Source: Caenispirillum salinarum AK4 (GTDB lineage Bacteria; Pseudomonadota; Alphaproteobacteria; Rhodospirillales; Rhodospirillaceae). Taken from it: a stretch of DNA of 64,000 nucleotides. The DNA lies in the NCBI RefSeq assembly GCF_000315795.1, contig NZ_ANHY01000007.1, forward strand, positions 213,422 through 277,421, given 5' to 3'. Positions 50,263 to 59,342 of the stretch are shown here, in pieces; within the stretch, counting starts at the first letter, position 1, and each line of letters starts with the position of its first letter. The translations under genes and the position numbers were made by a program. The notes under the pieces are model-generated. The model was not told the DNA's origin. It did no database searches and was given only the letters and a program-made list of their open reading frames with translations.

Positions 50263-51276
50263 TTAGGACGCCGACTTGGGCTGCTTGGCAGCCAGGTCCT
50301 TCAGCGCGTCGAGCTGGGCGTCGATCTCGGCGATCTGGTCCTTTTTCTCCTGCTCGCTGAGGTTCTCGTTGCCCGCGATCTTGGCGCGGTTCTTGAAAAG
50401 CTCCAACTGGCGGATGGGGATCAGCTGGGCGTTGGACGAGGGCTGGAACGGCGCCCAGCCCAGGTCGGACAGCACCTTCAGTTCCTCGTCCAGTTCCGCC
50501 TGCGCGCCGATGCGGCCGTAGGTCATGAAGAACTTGATCACTTCGGCCTTGGCGGGATCGGCCAGGTCGTTGCGCCAGACGATGGGGTCGGACGGGATCA
50601 GCGGCGACTTCCAGATCACCTTGACGTCCTTGGCCATGTCGGGGTGCGTCTTCTGCATGCGGCGCAGGTTTTCGGTATTGTTGGTGGACACGTCCACCTG
50701 CTTGTTCGCCGCGGCGACCAGGTTGGTCTCGTGGTTGGCGTTGCGCACGGTCTTGAAGCAGTCCTTCGGATCGACGCCGTTCTGGGCGAAGACGTAGTAG
50801 GACGGCACCAGGAAGCCCGAGGTGGAGTTGGGGTCGCCGTAGCCGAAGTTCAGGCTGCCGTCACACTTCAGCACGTCGTCCACGGACTCCAGCGCGCTGT
50901 CCTTGTGGGTGACCAGCAGCGACCAATAGCCGGGATTGCCCTCGACGTCGACGGTCTGCGCGAAGATGGAACCGTTGGCGCGGTCCACCGCTTCCATGGC
51001 CGACTTGTTGCCGTACCAGGCGATGTCCACCTTGCCGAACCGCATGGCCTCGATGATGCCGGCGTAGTCGGTGGCGAAGAACGGCTTCACCTCCATGCCG
51101 GTCTGTTCTTCCATGTCGGCCAGGAACGGTTCCCAGATGGTCTTCAGGTTCTGGGTCGACTCGGTGGAGATGATGCCGAAGTTCAGTTCTTCAGGCTTTT
51201 CAGCGGCCTGGGCCGTCAGGGCGGACAGGCTGACGGTCGCGGCGGCGGCGACGGCGACGAGGCTGCGGAATTGCAT
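50263..51276 (-). CDS. phnD: Phosphonate-binding periplasmic protein
   Basis: 337 residues from ATG 51276. Signal peptide about 1-23 (ending LTAQAAE). Mature blocks: LNFGIISTESTQNLKTIWEP, KPFFATDYAGIIEAMRFGKVDIAWYGNKSA, LNFGYGDPNSTSGFLVP and AAANKQVDVSTNNTENL. These fit PhnD, which binds phosphonates with serine/threonine-rich loops. The last 40 residues form a charged helix. 67 bp follow phnC. Confidence 0.96.
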   Translation of the reverse strand: MQFRSLVAVAAAATVSLSALTAQAAEKPEELNFGIISTESTQNLKTIWEPFLADMEEQTGMEVKPFFATDYAGIIEAMRFGKVDIAWYGNKSAMEAVDRANGSIFAQTVDVEGNPGYWSLLVTHKDSALESVDDVLKCDGSLNFGYGDPNSTSGFLVPSYYVFAQNGVDPKDCFKTVRNANHETNLVAAANKQVDVSTNNTENLRRMQKTHPDMAKDVKVIWKSPLIPSDPIVWRNDLADPAKAEVIKFFMTYGRIGAQAELDEELKVLSDLGWAPFQPSSNAQLIPIRQLELFKNRAKIAGNENLSEQEKKDQIAEIDAQLDALKDLAAKQPKSAS

Positions 51277-51343
51277 TTCGGTAAGGCTCCCGTACCTGGG
51301 TGGGTGGTGAGATTTTTGGAAAGGTCTGGCGGGGGTCGTGGCC

Positions 51344-52201
51344 TCAGCCGGCGGCGAAGGCCGGCTCGGGCATGGCGCCGCGCGGCCCGGTCTCGAGGTC
51401 GCGCTCGGGCCGGGCATCGACGATCAGCTCCTCGCTGTCGGCGCCGTAAAGCTCGGTGAGGAAGGCGGGGGTGAGCGCCGCCGAGGGTCCGTCGTGGACC
51501 ACCTGCCCGGCGCGCATGGCGACCGTGCGGGGACAGTATTTTGCCGCGTAGTTCACCTGATGCAGCGACACGACGACGGTGATGCCGTCTTCGCGGTTGA
51601 TGGCGGCCAGGGTCTCCATGACCTTGTTGGCCGAGGCCGGATCGAGGCTGGCAATGGGCTCGTCGGCGATGACGACGCTGGCCTTCTGCACCAGAGTGCG
51701 GGCGATGGCGACGCGCTGCTGCTGGCCGCCCGACAGCGTGGAGGCCCGCTGGCCGGCGAAGCGCGCCATGCCGACCCGGTCCAGCGCCTCCATGGCCGCG
51801 CGCTTTTCGGCGGCCGTGAACAGGCCCAGCGTGCCGCGCCAGTCGGGCACCCGGCACAGAAGGCCGAGCAGCACGTTGGTCAGCACCGTCAGCCGGCCGA
51901 CGAGGTTGAACTGCTGGAACACCATGCCGACATCAGCGCGGATGCAGCGGGCATTGCGGACGAGTCGGCCGTGCTCCTGAATGGGACGGCCCAGCACCTC
52001 CACCCGCGCCGCGCCGCCGTTGCGGTCGCCGAGCGTCAGGCCCGAGACATGGCGCAGCAGGGTGGACTTGCCGGAACCGGAGGCGCCGATCAGCGCGACC
52101 ATCTCGCCGCGCTCCACGCTCAGCGACACTTCGGACAGGGCGCGGCTGCCTCGCTGGAACGACTTGGACAGTTGGGAAATGGCAATGGCGGTGTCGGGCA
52201 C
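51344..52201 (-). CDS. phnC: Phosphonate ABC transporter ATPase
   Basis: 285 residues; start GTG 52201 with GGAGGAAGG just upstream. Walker A GASGSGKS (39-46), Q-loop [20 protein letters not shown], signature [13 protein letters not shown] near 160, Walker [14 protein letters not shown] and H-loop [14 protein letters not shown], as in PhnC. The last 30 residues are unconserved. First gene of the leftward operon, divergent from phnN. Confidence 0.96.
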   Translation of the reverse strand: MPDTAIAISQLSKSFQRGSRALSEVSLSVERGEMVALIGASGSGKSTLLRHVSGLTLGDRNGGAARVEVLGRPIQEHGRLVRNARCIRADVGMVFQQFNLVGRLTVLTNVLLGLLCRVPDWRGTLGLFTAAEKRAAMEALDRVGMARFAGQRASTLSGGQQQRVAIARTLVQKASVVIADEPIASLDPASANKVMETLAAINREDGITVVVSLHQVNYAAKYCPRTVAMRAGQVVHDGPSAALTPAFLTELYGADSEELIVDARPERDLETGPRGAMPEPAFAAG

Positions 52202-52317
52202 AGCGCCTTCCTCCGGCTGGTGGGCTCTGGCCGGAAGATATACTCGCCGATCCGCGACTCTTTCGCGACCGGACGATGAAAGTTAAATGAAAGGGACAAT
52301 ACCGCCACTTTGCAATT

Positions 52318-52341
52318 TAGACATCTAACGGATGACGTCTA
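52318..52341. promoter_or_regulatory. Candidate tandem PhnF operators between phnC and phnN
   Basis: TAGACATCTA (52318-52327) is a one-mismatch copy of the palindrome found upstream of phnG. A second partial copy, GACGTCTA, ends at 52341, with centres 14 bp apart. A promoter-like TTGTCC (52344-52349) and TTTAAC (52367-52372) follow for phnN, which would leave almost no leader before the ATG at 52381. Confidence 0.55.
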
Positions 52342-52380
52342 TCTTGTCCAGACTTTACTTGCGTGCTTTAACCTCCGCCC

Positions 52381-52944
52381 ATGACAGACGCACGCCTCAT
52401 CTATGTCGTCGGCCCGTCCGGAGCGGGAAAGGACACGCTCATCGCCTGCGCGCGGGTAGCCGTGGACGGCCGGCTGCCGGTGGCCTTCGCCCACCGCTAC
52501 ATCACGCGACCGGCCGACGCCGGCGGCGAGTCGCACGTCGCCCTGACGGAGGCCGAGTATGCCGAACGTCTGGGCCGCGGCCTGTTCGCCATGGCCTGGG
52601 ACAGCCACGGCCTGCGCTACGCCATCGGGCGCGAGATCGACCTGTGGCTTGATGCCGGCATGACGGTGGTGGTCAACGGGTCGCGGGCCTGGCTGCCCCG
52701 GGCGCTGGCACTGTATCCCCACCTTGTCCCGGTGGTGCTGACCGTCGCCCCCGATGAACTGCGTCGCCGCCTGATTGCGCGCGGCCGGGAGGCGCCGGAA
52801 CAGATCGAGGCCCGGCTCGCCCGTGCCGCCGCCTTCCAGGTGGACGCCCCGTCGGCCGTGGTGATCGACAACTCCGGCCCCATCGACCAGGCGGTCGAGG
52901 CCCTGCTGACGGTTCTCCGCGCGCCCCTCCGCCAGCCGGCATAG
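52381..52944 (+). CDS. phnN: Ribose 1,5-bisphosphate phosphokinase
   Basis: 187 residues. Kinase that turns ribose 1,5-bisphosphate into PRPP, the last step of the C-P lyase route. P-loop GPSGAGKDTL (11-20), AFAHRYITRPADAGGESHVALTEAEY near 38-63, the guanylate-kinase-like middle, and VVVNGSRAWLPRALALYP, which is typical of PhnN. It is divergent from phnC and not in the main phn operon. Confidence 0.95.
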   Translation: MTDARLIYVVGPSGAGKDTLIACARVAVDGRLPVAFAHRYITRPADAGGESHVALTEAEYAERLGRGLFAMAWDSHGLRYAIGREIDLWLDAGMTVVVNGSRAWLPRALALYPHLVPVVLTVAPDELRRRLIARGREAPEQIEARLARAAAFQVDAPSAVVIDNSGPIDQAVEALLTVLRAPLRQPA

Positions 52945-53096
52945 GCTTGGCTCGACCTCCGGCCGGGGGCGGGCTAGACCTCCCTCCTATGTCCTTTTCC
53001 CGAGTTTCCAAAGGGTCTTTCGAGGCCTACCCTGTCCAGTAAGCACATAAAAGCGGATGAATGTCCCAACGCCGGGGAACCGGACGGGAGGCAGGG

Positions 53097-55331
53097 ATGG
53101 AACAAGGGCATCGGGCCACCCTCGTAAGGCTTGCGTTCGTCAATGCGGGCATCGCCGCTGCATGCGTCCTGGCGGCGCGTTTGGTGGCAAGCCTGCCCGT
53201 GGTGGAAGCGGCACCTGCGGCCGCCGCCTCGCCCCTGGTGATGGCGCCGGCCGCCGCCATCGTTCTGGCGGCGGTGCTGGTCGGCGGCTGGAGGGCGCTG
53301 GCCGGTGCGGCAGCGGGCGCGTTGGCCGCCGGACTGGCCGCGCGGCCCGAGGCGCCGGCCCTGGCGGCCGCGCTGGCCGCCGGGGTGCTGTTCGCCGCCG
53401 GCTGGAGCGCCGTCTACACCCGCTATGCCGTGAGCGACTGCCTGACGGATCTGGCGCTCACCGTGCGCGGTGCCGGCGTGCTTCTGGCCCTGACGGTGGG
53501 CACGTTCACCATCTGGACGGCGACACTGGCCAGCCTGGCCGACATCATCGTCACCGGCGCGTCCCGCGCGCACGAGGCCTTCGAGGCGGCACTGATCGGA
53601 TGGGCAGTGCCCGTGGCCGTGGTTTCCGCCGTGCTTCTGCCGCCGGTCCTGCTGGCGACCCGCGGCGGCTGGCCCGGCGGGCGGGCGGCAGCCTGCAGGG
53701 GAGCGGTATGGCTGGCGGTGGCGGGGGTGACGCTGCTTCTGTTCCGTGGCGAGCCGGGTCACCAGGAGCTGGCCGAGGTGCTTCCCTTTCTCGTCCTGCC
53801 CATGCTCATCACCATCGGCGCCGTGAACGCGCCCGCCGCAGCGGTCGGTGTCGCAATCGTGGCGGTCGTGGCGACCACCGTGACCCTTTCAGGACAAACG
53901 GCGTGGGGCGCTGTCGAAGCTCCGGCCGACCTCGGGGCGCTGGCTGTGATGCTGGCGGCCTGCGCCGTCACCGCCCTTCCCTTCGCCGCCCTCATGGGCG
54001 AGCGGCGCGCCGCGGTGAAGGCTCTGGAAGCCGCCAACCAGGACCTGGAGACGCGGGTCGCCTTCCGCACAGCCGAAGCGCGCGGCAACGAGCGCCGCCT
54101 GCGCCAGATCCTCGACGGCAGCCCCGCCGGCGTCTGCGTCACCCGCCCCGGCGGCGACCTTGTCTACGCCAACCTGGCCTTCCGCAGCCTGTTCGGCGTG
54201 GGACCGGAGGAGCGGCCGGAAGGGCTGGACGTCACAACCCTGTTCGCCGAACCCGATGACCGTCGGGCGCTGCTCGACCGACTGGCGCGCGACGGCATCG
54301 CCACCGGCCTGGAAATGCGCTACCGCTACCGCGGCCGCGTCGGCTGGGCGCTGGAACACGCCGCCATGGTCACCTTCGAAGGAGAGCCGGCGGTTCTGGC
54401 ATGGATCGTCGACATCACCGACCGCAAGGCGGCCGAGGCGGAGCTGGAGGACGCCCGCCTGCGCCTCGCCGCCCACCGCGACGAACTGGCGCGCGAGGTC
54501 GCCGAACGCACCGAGGCGCTGGCCCGGGCCAAGGAAGCCGCCGAGGCCGCAAATGCCGCCAAGAGCGATTTTCTCGCCAACATGAGTCACGAATTGCGCA
54601 CGCCGCTGAACGCCATCCTCGGCTTCTCCCAGCTTATCGAAACGGACTTGGCGGCGGGCACGATAACGGCCGAAGCGGCACGCAGCCGTGACGCCGAATA
54701 CGCGGCCAACATCCAGCGCGCCGGGGCGCATCTTCTGGCGGTCATCAACGACATCCTGGACATGGCCCAGATCGACGCCGGACGCCTGGAGCTGGCGGAT
54801 GAGCGCGTGGACCTGGCCGGCTGCATCGACCGGGCCGTGGCGCTGACGGAGCCGGGCCCCGGGGTTTCGGCGCCGCGGGTGGAACTCGACCTGCCGCCGC
54901 GCCTGCCCGCCCTGCTCGCCGACCGGCGGCGGGTGGAGCAGATGCTGGTCAAGCTGGTCTCCAACGGACGCCGCTTCACCGCCGCCACGGGCACGGTCAC
55001 CGTCCGCGCCGGGCGCCGCGGCGACGGCGTGGTGACGGTTAGCGTCGCGGACACGGGCATCGGCATGAATCCGGACGACATCCGCCGCGCCCTGACCCCG
55101 TTCCAGCAGGTTCACGGCGGACTGGGGCGCCCCTACGACGGCACCGGGCTGGGCCTGCCGCTGGTGCGGGCGCTGATCGACCTGCACGGCGGCACGCTGG
55201 AGATTGACAGCGCGCCCGGCCGGGGCACGCGCGCCACCATCACCTTCCCGCCGGCCCGCGTCCTGCAACCCCACGCAGTGCCGGAACCGGATGCCGGTGC
55301 CGGCACCGACGAAGCCGCCCTGCGCGCCTGA
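53097..55331 (+). CDS. Membrane sensor histidine kinase (MASE1-like, PAS)
   Basis: 744 residues from ATG 53097, preceded by GGGAGG; an ATG at 53061 has no ribosome site. The first 300 residues contain eight or so hydrophobic helices in a MASE1-like arrangement. A coiled segment (about 305-335), one PAS domain (about 335-440) and a second coil follow. The kinase core shows the H-box MSHELRTPLNAILGF with His498, the N-box VKLVSNGRRF, DTGIGM and GTGLGLPL. There is no receiver domain and no adjacent response regulator, so its partner is encoded elsewhere. Confidence 0.9.
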   Translation: MEQGHRATLVRLAFVNAGIAAACVLAARLVASLPVVEAAPAAAASPLVMAPAAAIVLAAVLVGGWRALAGAAAGALAAGLAARPEAPALAAALAAGVLFAAGWSAVYTRYAVSDCLTDLALTVRGAGVLLALTVGTFTIWTATLASLADIIVTGASRAHEAFEAALIGWAVPVAVVSAVLLPPVLLATRGGWPGGRAAACRGAVWLAVAGVTLLLFRGEPGHQELAEVLPFLVLPMLITIGAVNAPAAAVGVAIVAVVATTVTLSGQTAWGAVEAPADLGALAVMLAACAVTALPFAALMGERRAAVKALEAANQDLETRVAFRTAEARGNERRLRQILDGSPAGVCVTRPGGDLVYANLAFRSLFGVGPEERPEGLDVTTLFAEPDDRRALLDRLARDGIATGLEMRYRYRGRVGWALEHAAMVTFEGEPAVLAWIVDITDRKAAEAELEDARLRLAAHRDELAREVAERTEALARAKEAAEAANAAKSDFLANMSHELRTPLNAILGFSQLIETDLAAGTITAEAARSRDAEYAANIQRAGAHLLAVINDILDMAQIDAGRLELADERVDLAGCIDRAVALTEPGPGVSAPRVELDLPPRLPALLADRRRVEQMLVKLVSNGRRFTAATGTVTVRAGRRGDGVVTVSVADTGIGMNPDDIRRALTPFQQVHGGLGRPYDGTGLGLPLVRALIDLHGGTLEIDSAPGRGTRATITFPPARVLQPHAVPEPDAGAGTDEAALRA

Positions 55332-55416
55332 CGGCGCTAGCGCACGGCGGCAACCGGACCATCCGCAGGCAAAGCGGCGCCGCGAGAAGGCGCGCCGGGC
55401 GCGTCGATCATGCGGC

Positions 55417-57195
55417 CTACTCCACCACCGGCGCGCGCAGGGGTCCCTGCTCCATGGCCTCGATCCGCCGGGTCAGCGGCTCCAGCATCGCCGCCACGCG
55501 GGCGAGCGCCGCCAGGGCTTCGGCCTCGGACCCGGCGAGCGGCGTGGACTCCAATGCCTCCAGCAGGCGGTCCAGACCCGTGGCCGGCTTGGGGAAGGGT
55601 TCCAGCGCCACCGCCGTATCGGTCGCGATGCCCGCCCGGCGCTTGGCCTCGGCCACCGCTTCATCCAGCCCGCCAAGGCTGTCCACCAGGCCCTTCTCGG
55701 CCGCTGCGGCGCCCGTCCAGATGCGCCCGCCGGCCAGCCCGCGCACCTGCTGCTTGGTCATGCCGCGGGCCTCGGCCACCTTGGAAACGAAATCGTTGTA
55801 GATCCAGTCCAGGTTCTTCTGGAACTCGGCCCACTGGGCTTGCGTGAAGTCCTGGTTCGGGCTGTACATCAGGCGTGGACCACCAACGCTGACGTCGTCC
55901 CAGTTGACCTCCAGCTTGCGCCACAGGTCCGACAGCACGAACTTGCCCGACACCACGCCGATGGAGCCCGTCACCGTCCCCGGCTCGGCCACGATGTGAT
56001 CGCCCGCCATGGCGATGAAATAGCCGCCCGACGCCGCCGTGTTGCCCATGGAGACCACCACCGGCATCCCGCGGTCCCGCGCCCGGCGGATGGTGCGCCA
56101 CACTGTGTCCGACGCCACGTAGGAGCCGCCGGGACTGTCGATGCGCAGCACGATGGCCCGCACGCCGCCGTCCTCCACCGCCGCCTCGATGGCGCGCGAC
56201 AGGGTGTCGGAATAGATGCCGGCCCCGCCGCCCAGCGGCCCCTTCTCCGCCTCGCCGCGCATGATCGGCCCGCTGGCCTGGATGAGCGCGACACGCGGCG
56301 CTGCCTCGGGCGCCTCCTCCAGCTCCACGCCGGCGTAGGCTTCCAGCGGCAGGGTCTCCTGCGTGCCTGCGCGGGTGAACACCTCCGCCTCTACCTCGTC
56401 GCGGTAGGCCAGCCGGTCCACCAGGCCGCTGTCCAGGGCCTCGGGCGCGAGCAGCGGGCTCTGCTGCGCCACCTGCCGCACGGTCTCGGGCGACAGGTTG
56501 CGGTCGGCGGCAACGTCTGTCACGAACTGGCTCCAGAACCCGCCCAGCAGGTCCTGGAGGTCTTCGCGCTGGAACTGGTCCATGCTGTCGCGGGTGAGGC
56601 TGTCGAAGGCGCTCTTGTGATCCTCGCGCGCGTCGAACTGCGGGCGGACACCCACCTCTTCCAGCAGGTTACGCAGGAACGGCACCTCGGTCGCGAACCC
56701 CAGCGGACCGACACCGCCCGAGGGCTGCAGCCAGACCTCGTCGAAAGCCGTGGCGATGTAGGTGTCGAGGCTGTCGTTGCCCTCGTTCAGTGTCTCGGCG
56801 AAGATGATGGCCGGCTTGCCCGACGCCCGGAACCGCGCGACCGCCGCCCGCAGCGCCTGAGCCTGCGCCATGCCCGCCTGGGTGCCGCCGATCTCCGCCA
56901 GCAGGCCCCGCACGTCCGGGTCCGCCGCCGCGGCGTCAATGGCGCGCACGGTGGCGGACAACGACAGCGGCGCGCCGTCGGGCAGCAGGGCGAACGGCCC
57001 CTCGGGCTCGCCCTCGGGGAACTCGCGCCGCAGGTCGACCGTGAGAACCATCTGGTCGGGGCGCTCGGCGCCACCGGCCATCATCTCCTCGAAGTCCAGG
57101 CTGGAAATCCCCCACCACGCCAGCCCGATCAGGCCGAGAAACAAAAACCCGATCACCGCCAGGGTGCCGAGCAGGAACTTGCCAAGGGCGCGCAT
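55417..57195 (-). CDS. sppA: Signal peptide peptidase SppA, long (67K) type
   Basis: 592 residues. Inner-membrane serine protease that degrades cleaved signal peptides. One N-terminal helix (about 8-30) anchors it. Two related protease domains are present: the N-terminal one supplies the lysine (Lys194 in EDHKSAFDSLTR), the C-terminal one the serine (Ser389 in GNTAASGGYFIAMAGD). RIDSPGGSYVASDTVWRTI and VTGSIGVVSGKF flank the serine. Full length for the long type, as in E. coli. Confidence 0.95.
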   Translation of the reverse strand: MRALGKFLLGTLAVIGFLFLGLIGLAWWGISSLDFEEMMAGGAERPDQMVLTVDLRREFPEGEPEGPFALLPDGAPLSLSATVRAIDAAAADPDVRGLLAEIGGTQAGMAQAQALRAAVARFRASGKPAIIFAETLNEGNDSLDTYIATAFDEVWLQPSGGVGPLGFATEVPFLRNLLEEVGVRPQFDAREDHKSAFDSLTRDSMDQFQREDLQDLLGGFWSQFVTDVAADRNLSPETVRQVAQQSPLLAPEALDSGLVDRLAYRDEVEAEVFTRAGTQETLPLEAYAGVELEEAPEAAPRVALIQASGPIMRGEAEKGPLGGGAGIYSDTLSRAIEAAVEDGGVRAIVLRIDSPGGSYVASDTVWRTIRRARDRGMPVVVSMGNTAASGGYFIAMAGDHIVAEPGTVTGSIGVVSGKFVLSDLWRKLEVNWDDVSVGGPRLMYSPNQDFTQAQWAEFQKNLDWIYNDFVSKVAEARGMTKQQVRGLAGGRIWTGAAAAEKGLVDSLGGLDEAVAEAKRRAGIATDTAVALEPFPKPATGLDRLLEALESTPLAGSEAEALAALARVAAMLEPLTRRIEAMEQGPLRAPVVE

Positions 57196-57310
57196 GTGGA
57201 ACTCCCGCCGTAACTGGTTGCGGGAGAACGGTAGAAGGCGGGGGTGGCGGGGTCAAGCGGCGGTGGTGTTACGGGGCTGCGGTGATGCGCGGTGGGTGGT
57301 TCCGTACACG

Positions 57311-57376
57311 GGGGACTGCCGTTCCCCGATCCCCCGGCTCGGGGAGCACAGCTCCCCGAACCCCTCAGTTTTCTGG
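57311..57376 (+). repeat. Double-hairpin dispersed repeat, copy A
   Basis: Hairpin GGGGA/TCCCC (57311-57327) followed by CCCC-containing spacer, hairpin CGGGGAGC/GCTCCCCG (57340-57358) and the tail AACCCCTCAGTTTTCTGG. The same order occurs twice near 60.5 kb. A further hairpin, GCGCTTC/GAAGCGC (57379-57396), follows. The whole 278-bp gap 57196-57473 has no gene. Confidence 0.75.
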
Positions 57377-57440
57377 AAGCGCTTCGCGAGAAGCGCGAAT
57401 AGGATCGCTGAGCAGAAGGCGTGTGCGCAGCACGCAGCGC

Positions 57441-57469
57441 TTCCCTCTGGCGCAACGCGCCGGAGGGAA
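57441..57469 (-). terminator. Hairpin after the AhpD-like gene
   Basis: TTCCCTC and GGCGC (57441-57453) pair with GCGCC and GAGGGAA (57457-57469) around AAC with one internal mismatch. It is immediately downstream of the leftward AhpD-like stop. No T-run follows, so efficiency is uncertain. Confidence 0.5.
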
Positions 57470-57473
57470 ATTA

Positions 57474-58046
57474 CTAACGATCCATGCCGTGGTACTGAGG
57501 ATTGGGCATCATCTCGGTCGCGTGGGCGACGCGGTTGGTGTAGTTGTAGAAGCCCACCGTATCGACGATGTCGAAGATGTCCTCGTCCGAGAAACCGACG
57601 TCGCGAAGGCCCTGACGATCGGCCTCCGCGAAGTCCATGGGGGCCTTGGTGAGCGTCCACGCCGCGTCGCACATGGCGCGCTGGCGGGGCGAGAGATCGG
57701 CGACGCGGTAGTTCATCGCCAGCATCTCCCCAAGCTGAGGGTCCCCCGACAGCGCCCGGACGGCCTGCCCGTGCGCGACCAGGCAGTAATAGCAGTGGTT
57801 GGCGCAGGAGACGACGACGGCGATCATCTCCCGCTCCAGCTTGGACAGCCCGCTCTCGGCGAGCATGACCTCGTTGTAGAGCTTGGAGAACGCCCGCAGC
57901 TTGTTCGGCTTCATGCCATAGGCGCGCAGGACGTTGGGCACGAAGCCGATCTTCTCGTCACAGACCTGGAAATACTTCTCCATGTCCTCCCCGATCTCCG
58001 GCTTCTCCGGCAGGTCGAGGCGGATGATGTGGTCCGGCTGCGGCAT
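57474..58046 (-). CDS. AhpD-like peroxidase-related protein
   Basis: 190 residues from ATG 58046. Carboxymuconolactone-decarboxylase/AhpD fold with the redox motif NHCYYCLVAHG: Cys85, Cys88 and His92. EREMIAVVVSCA precedes it and DLSPRQRAMCDAAWTLTK follows, matching the peroxidase-related (DUF with Cys-X-X-Cys) subfamily. Likely reduces peroxides using a lipoyl or thiol donor. Divergent from the OsmC-like gene, another thiol peroxidase, across 146 bp, so both may answer to oxidative stress. Confidence 0.9.
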   Translation of the reverse strand: MPQPDHIIRLDLPEKPEIGEDMEKYFQVCDEKIGFVPNVLRAYGMKPNKLRAFSKLYNEVMLAESGLSKLEREMIAVVVSCANHCYYCLVAHGQAVRALSGDPQLGEMLAMNYRVADLSPRQRAMCDAAWTLTKAPMDFAEADRQGLRDVGFSDEDIFDIVDTVGFYNYTNRVAHATEMMPNPQYHGMDR

Positions 58047-58192
58047 GGTGATGGGTCCTCCCTTGGGGTTTCTTGATTGGCGGGAGGAAGAGTGGGGGAT
58101 GATGGGGCGGATGGCAAGGGAGGGCAACGCGGCGGCAGACGCCAGCGTTTCCCCGGGCATCGAAGCATCCAAACAACCGGGGATTATCCATC

Positions 58193-58618
58193 ATGCAGAA
58201 CAAGGCGACCGCCGTCTGGACCGGAGGCCTCAAGGACGGCAAGGGCGAGATGAACACCCGCAGCGCCGCGCTGCGCAGTGCCGCCTACACCTTCAAGACC
58301 CGCTTCGAGGGCGCCGAGGGCACCAACCCAGAGGAGTTGATCGCCGCCGCCCACGCCGGCTGCTTCTCCATGGCCCTGTCGAAGATCCTGGGCGAAGCCG
58401 GCACCGCGCCGGAGCGCATTCAGACCGAAGCGACGGTGACGCTGGAACAGCAGGAAGGCGGCTTCGCGATCACCAAGGTGCACCTGAACACCTCCGCGAA
58501 AGTTCCGGGCTGCGACGACGCCGGCTTTCAGGATGCGGCAGGCAAGGCCAAGGCCGGATGCCCCGTTTCCAAGCTTCTGAAGGCGGAGATCACGATGGAC
58601 GCGCAGCTGGAAAGCTGA
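58193..58618 (+). CDS. osmC: OsmC-family organic hydroperoxide reductase
   Basis: 141 residues. The two redox cysteines are Cys57 (AAAHAGCFSMALS) and Cys123 (KAGCPVSKLL), the spacing of OsmC rather than Ohr. GTNPEELIAAAHAGC is the core motif, with ALGxAG-like LGEAGTAPERI after. Detoxifies organic peroxides in the cytoplasm. Closed by a terminator at 58657. Confidence 0.95.
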   Translation: MQNKATAVWTGGLKDGKGEMNTRSAALRSAAYTFKTRFEGAEGTNPEELIAAAHAGCFSMALSKILGEAGTAPERIQTEATVTLEQQEGGFAITKVHLNTSAKVPGCDDAGFQDAAGKAKAGCPVSKLLKAEITMDAQLES

Positions 58619-58656
58619 TCGGCGTGGGCATGGCAACGCGCCCCACCAGAGCAGTC

Positions 58657-58690
58657 AGGCCTGAGCAAAATGCGCTCAGGCCTTTCTTAT
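58657..58690 (+). terminator. Intrinsic terminator after osmC
   Basis: 10-bp perfect stem (AGGCCTGAGC at 58657-58666 with GCTCAGGCCT at 58674-58683), 7-nt loop, tail TTCTTATG. Confidence 0.8.
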
Positions 58691-58765
58691 GTTTGCTGCC
58701 CGCCTTGACACCGCCCCAACCGCCCCCACACGATCCTTACCGGATTCGTTCAGGAGCGTCGGCTA

Positions 58766-59335
58766 GTGCAGCGAAAACAAAGACACATCCGGATCATCGA
58801 GCGCGCGTTGTTCGCCAGCCGGTGGTTGCAGTTGCCGTTGCTTGCGGGCCTTCTCGTGGCCCTGACGATCCTCGGGCTTCAGTTCGCCATCGCCATCTTC
58901 GAGGCCGTGCTCGATTTCCGAAACCTGACGCGGCTGGATACCATTCTGCTGACGCTGGACCTCATCGACATGGTCCTGATCGCCAACCTCATCGTCATGG
59001 TGGCGCTCAGCGGGTATCAGTTGTTCATCGTCGGCGTCGGGTACCCGTCGGACCCGGAGCATAAGACGTTCCGCTTCGACGAGGCCGCCGGGCCGCTGAA
59101 GTTCCGCATCGCCACCACGATCGTCCTGATCTCCACCATCCACATGCTGCACGCCTACCTCGGCGAAAAGCCGCTGGAGCCGTCCATGATCGTTCAGTTG
59201 GCAGTGTTCCAGACGCTGTTCATCCTGACGGCCGTGGTGCTGGCGGTCATTCACCGCATCCTGCCGCGCCGCAACCTGTCCGACAGGCCCGAGGGCGACG
59301 AGGGCGAGGACGAGGACGCCCGGACCGGCGACTAA
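58766..59335 (+). CDS. yqhA: YqhA family (UPF0114) membrane protein
   Basis: 189 residues; start GTG 58766 with AGGAG nine bases upstream. Four hydrophobic helices (about 22-48, 62-86, 108-130 and 138-160). RFDEAAGPLKFRIATTIVLIS and IDMVLIANLIVMVALSGYQLF are the family blocks. The C-terminus is acidic (EGDEGEDEDARTGD). Function unknown. Convergent with aroC. Confidence 0.88.
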   Translation: MQRKQRHIRIIERALFASRWLQLPLLAGLLVALTILGLQFAIAIFEAVLDFRNLTRLDTILLTLDLIDMVLIANLIVMVALSGYQLFIVGVGYPSDPEHKTFRFDEAAGPLKFRIATTIVLISTIHMLHAYLGEKPLEPSMIVQLAVFQTLFILTAVVLAVIHRILPRRNLSDRPEGDEGEDEDARTGD

Positions 59336-59342
59336 TCCCGCC

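Noticed and set aside
49372..51459. 695-codon + strand frame
   Set aside because: Antisense to phnE and phnD; composition is that of a shadow frame.
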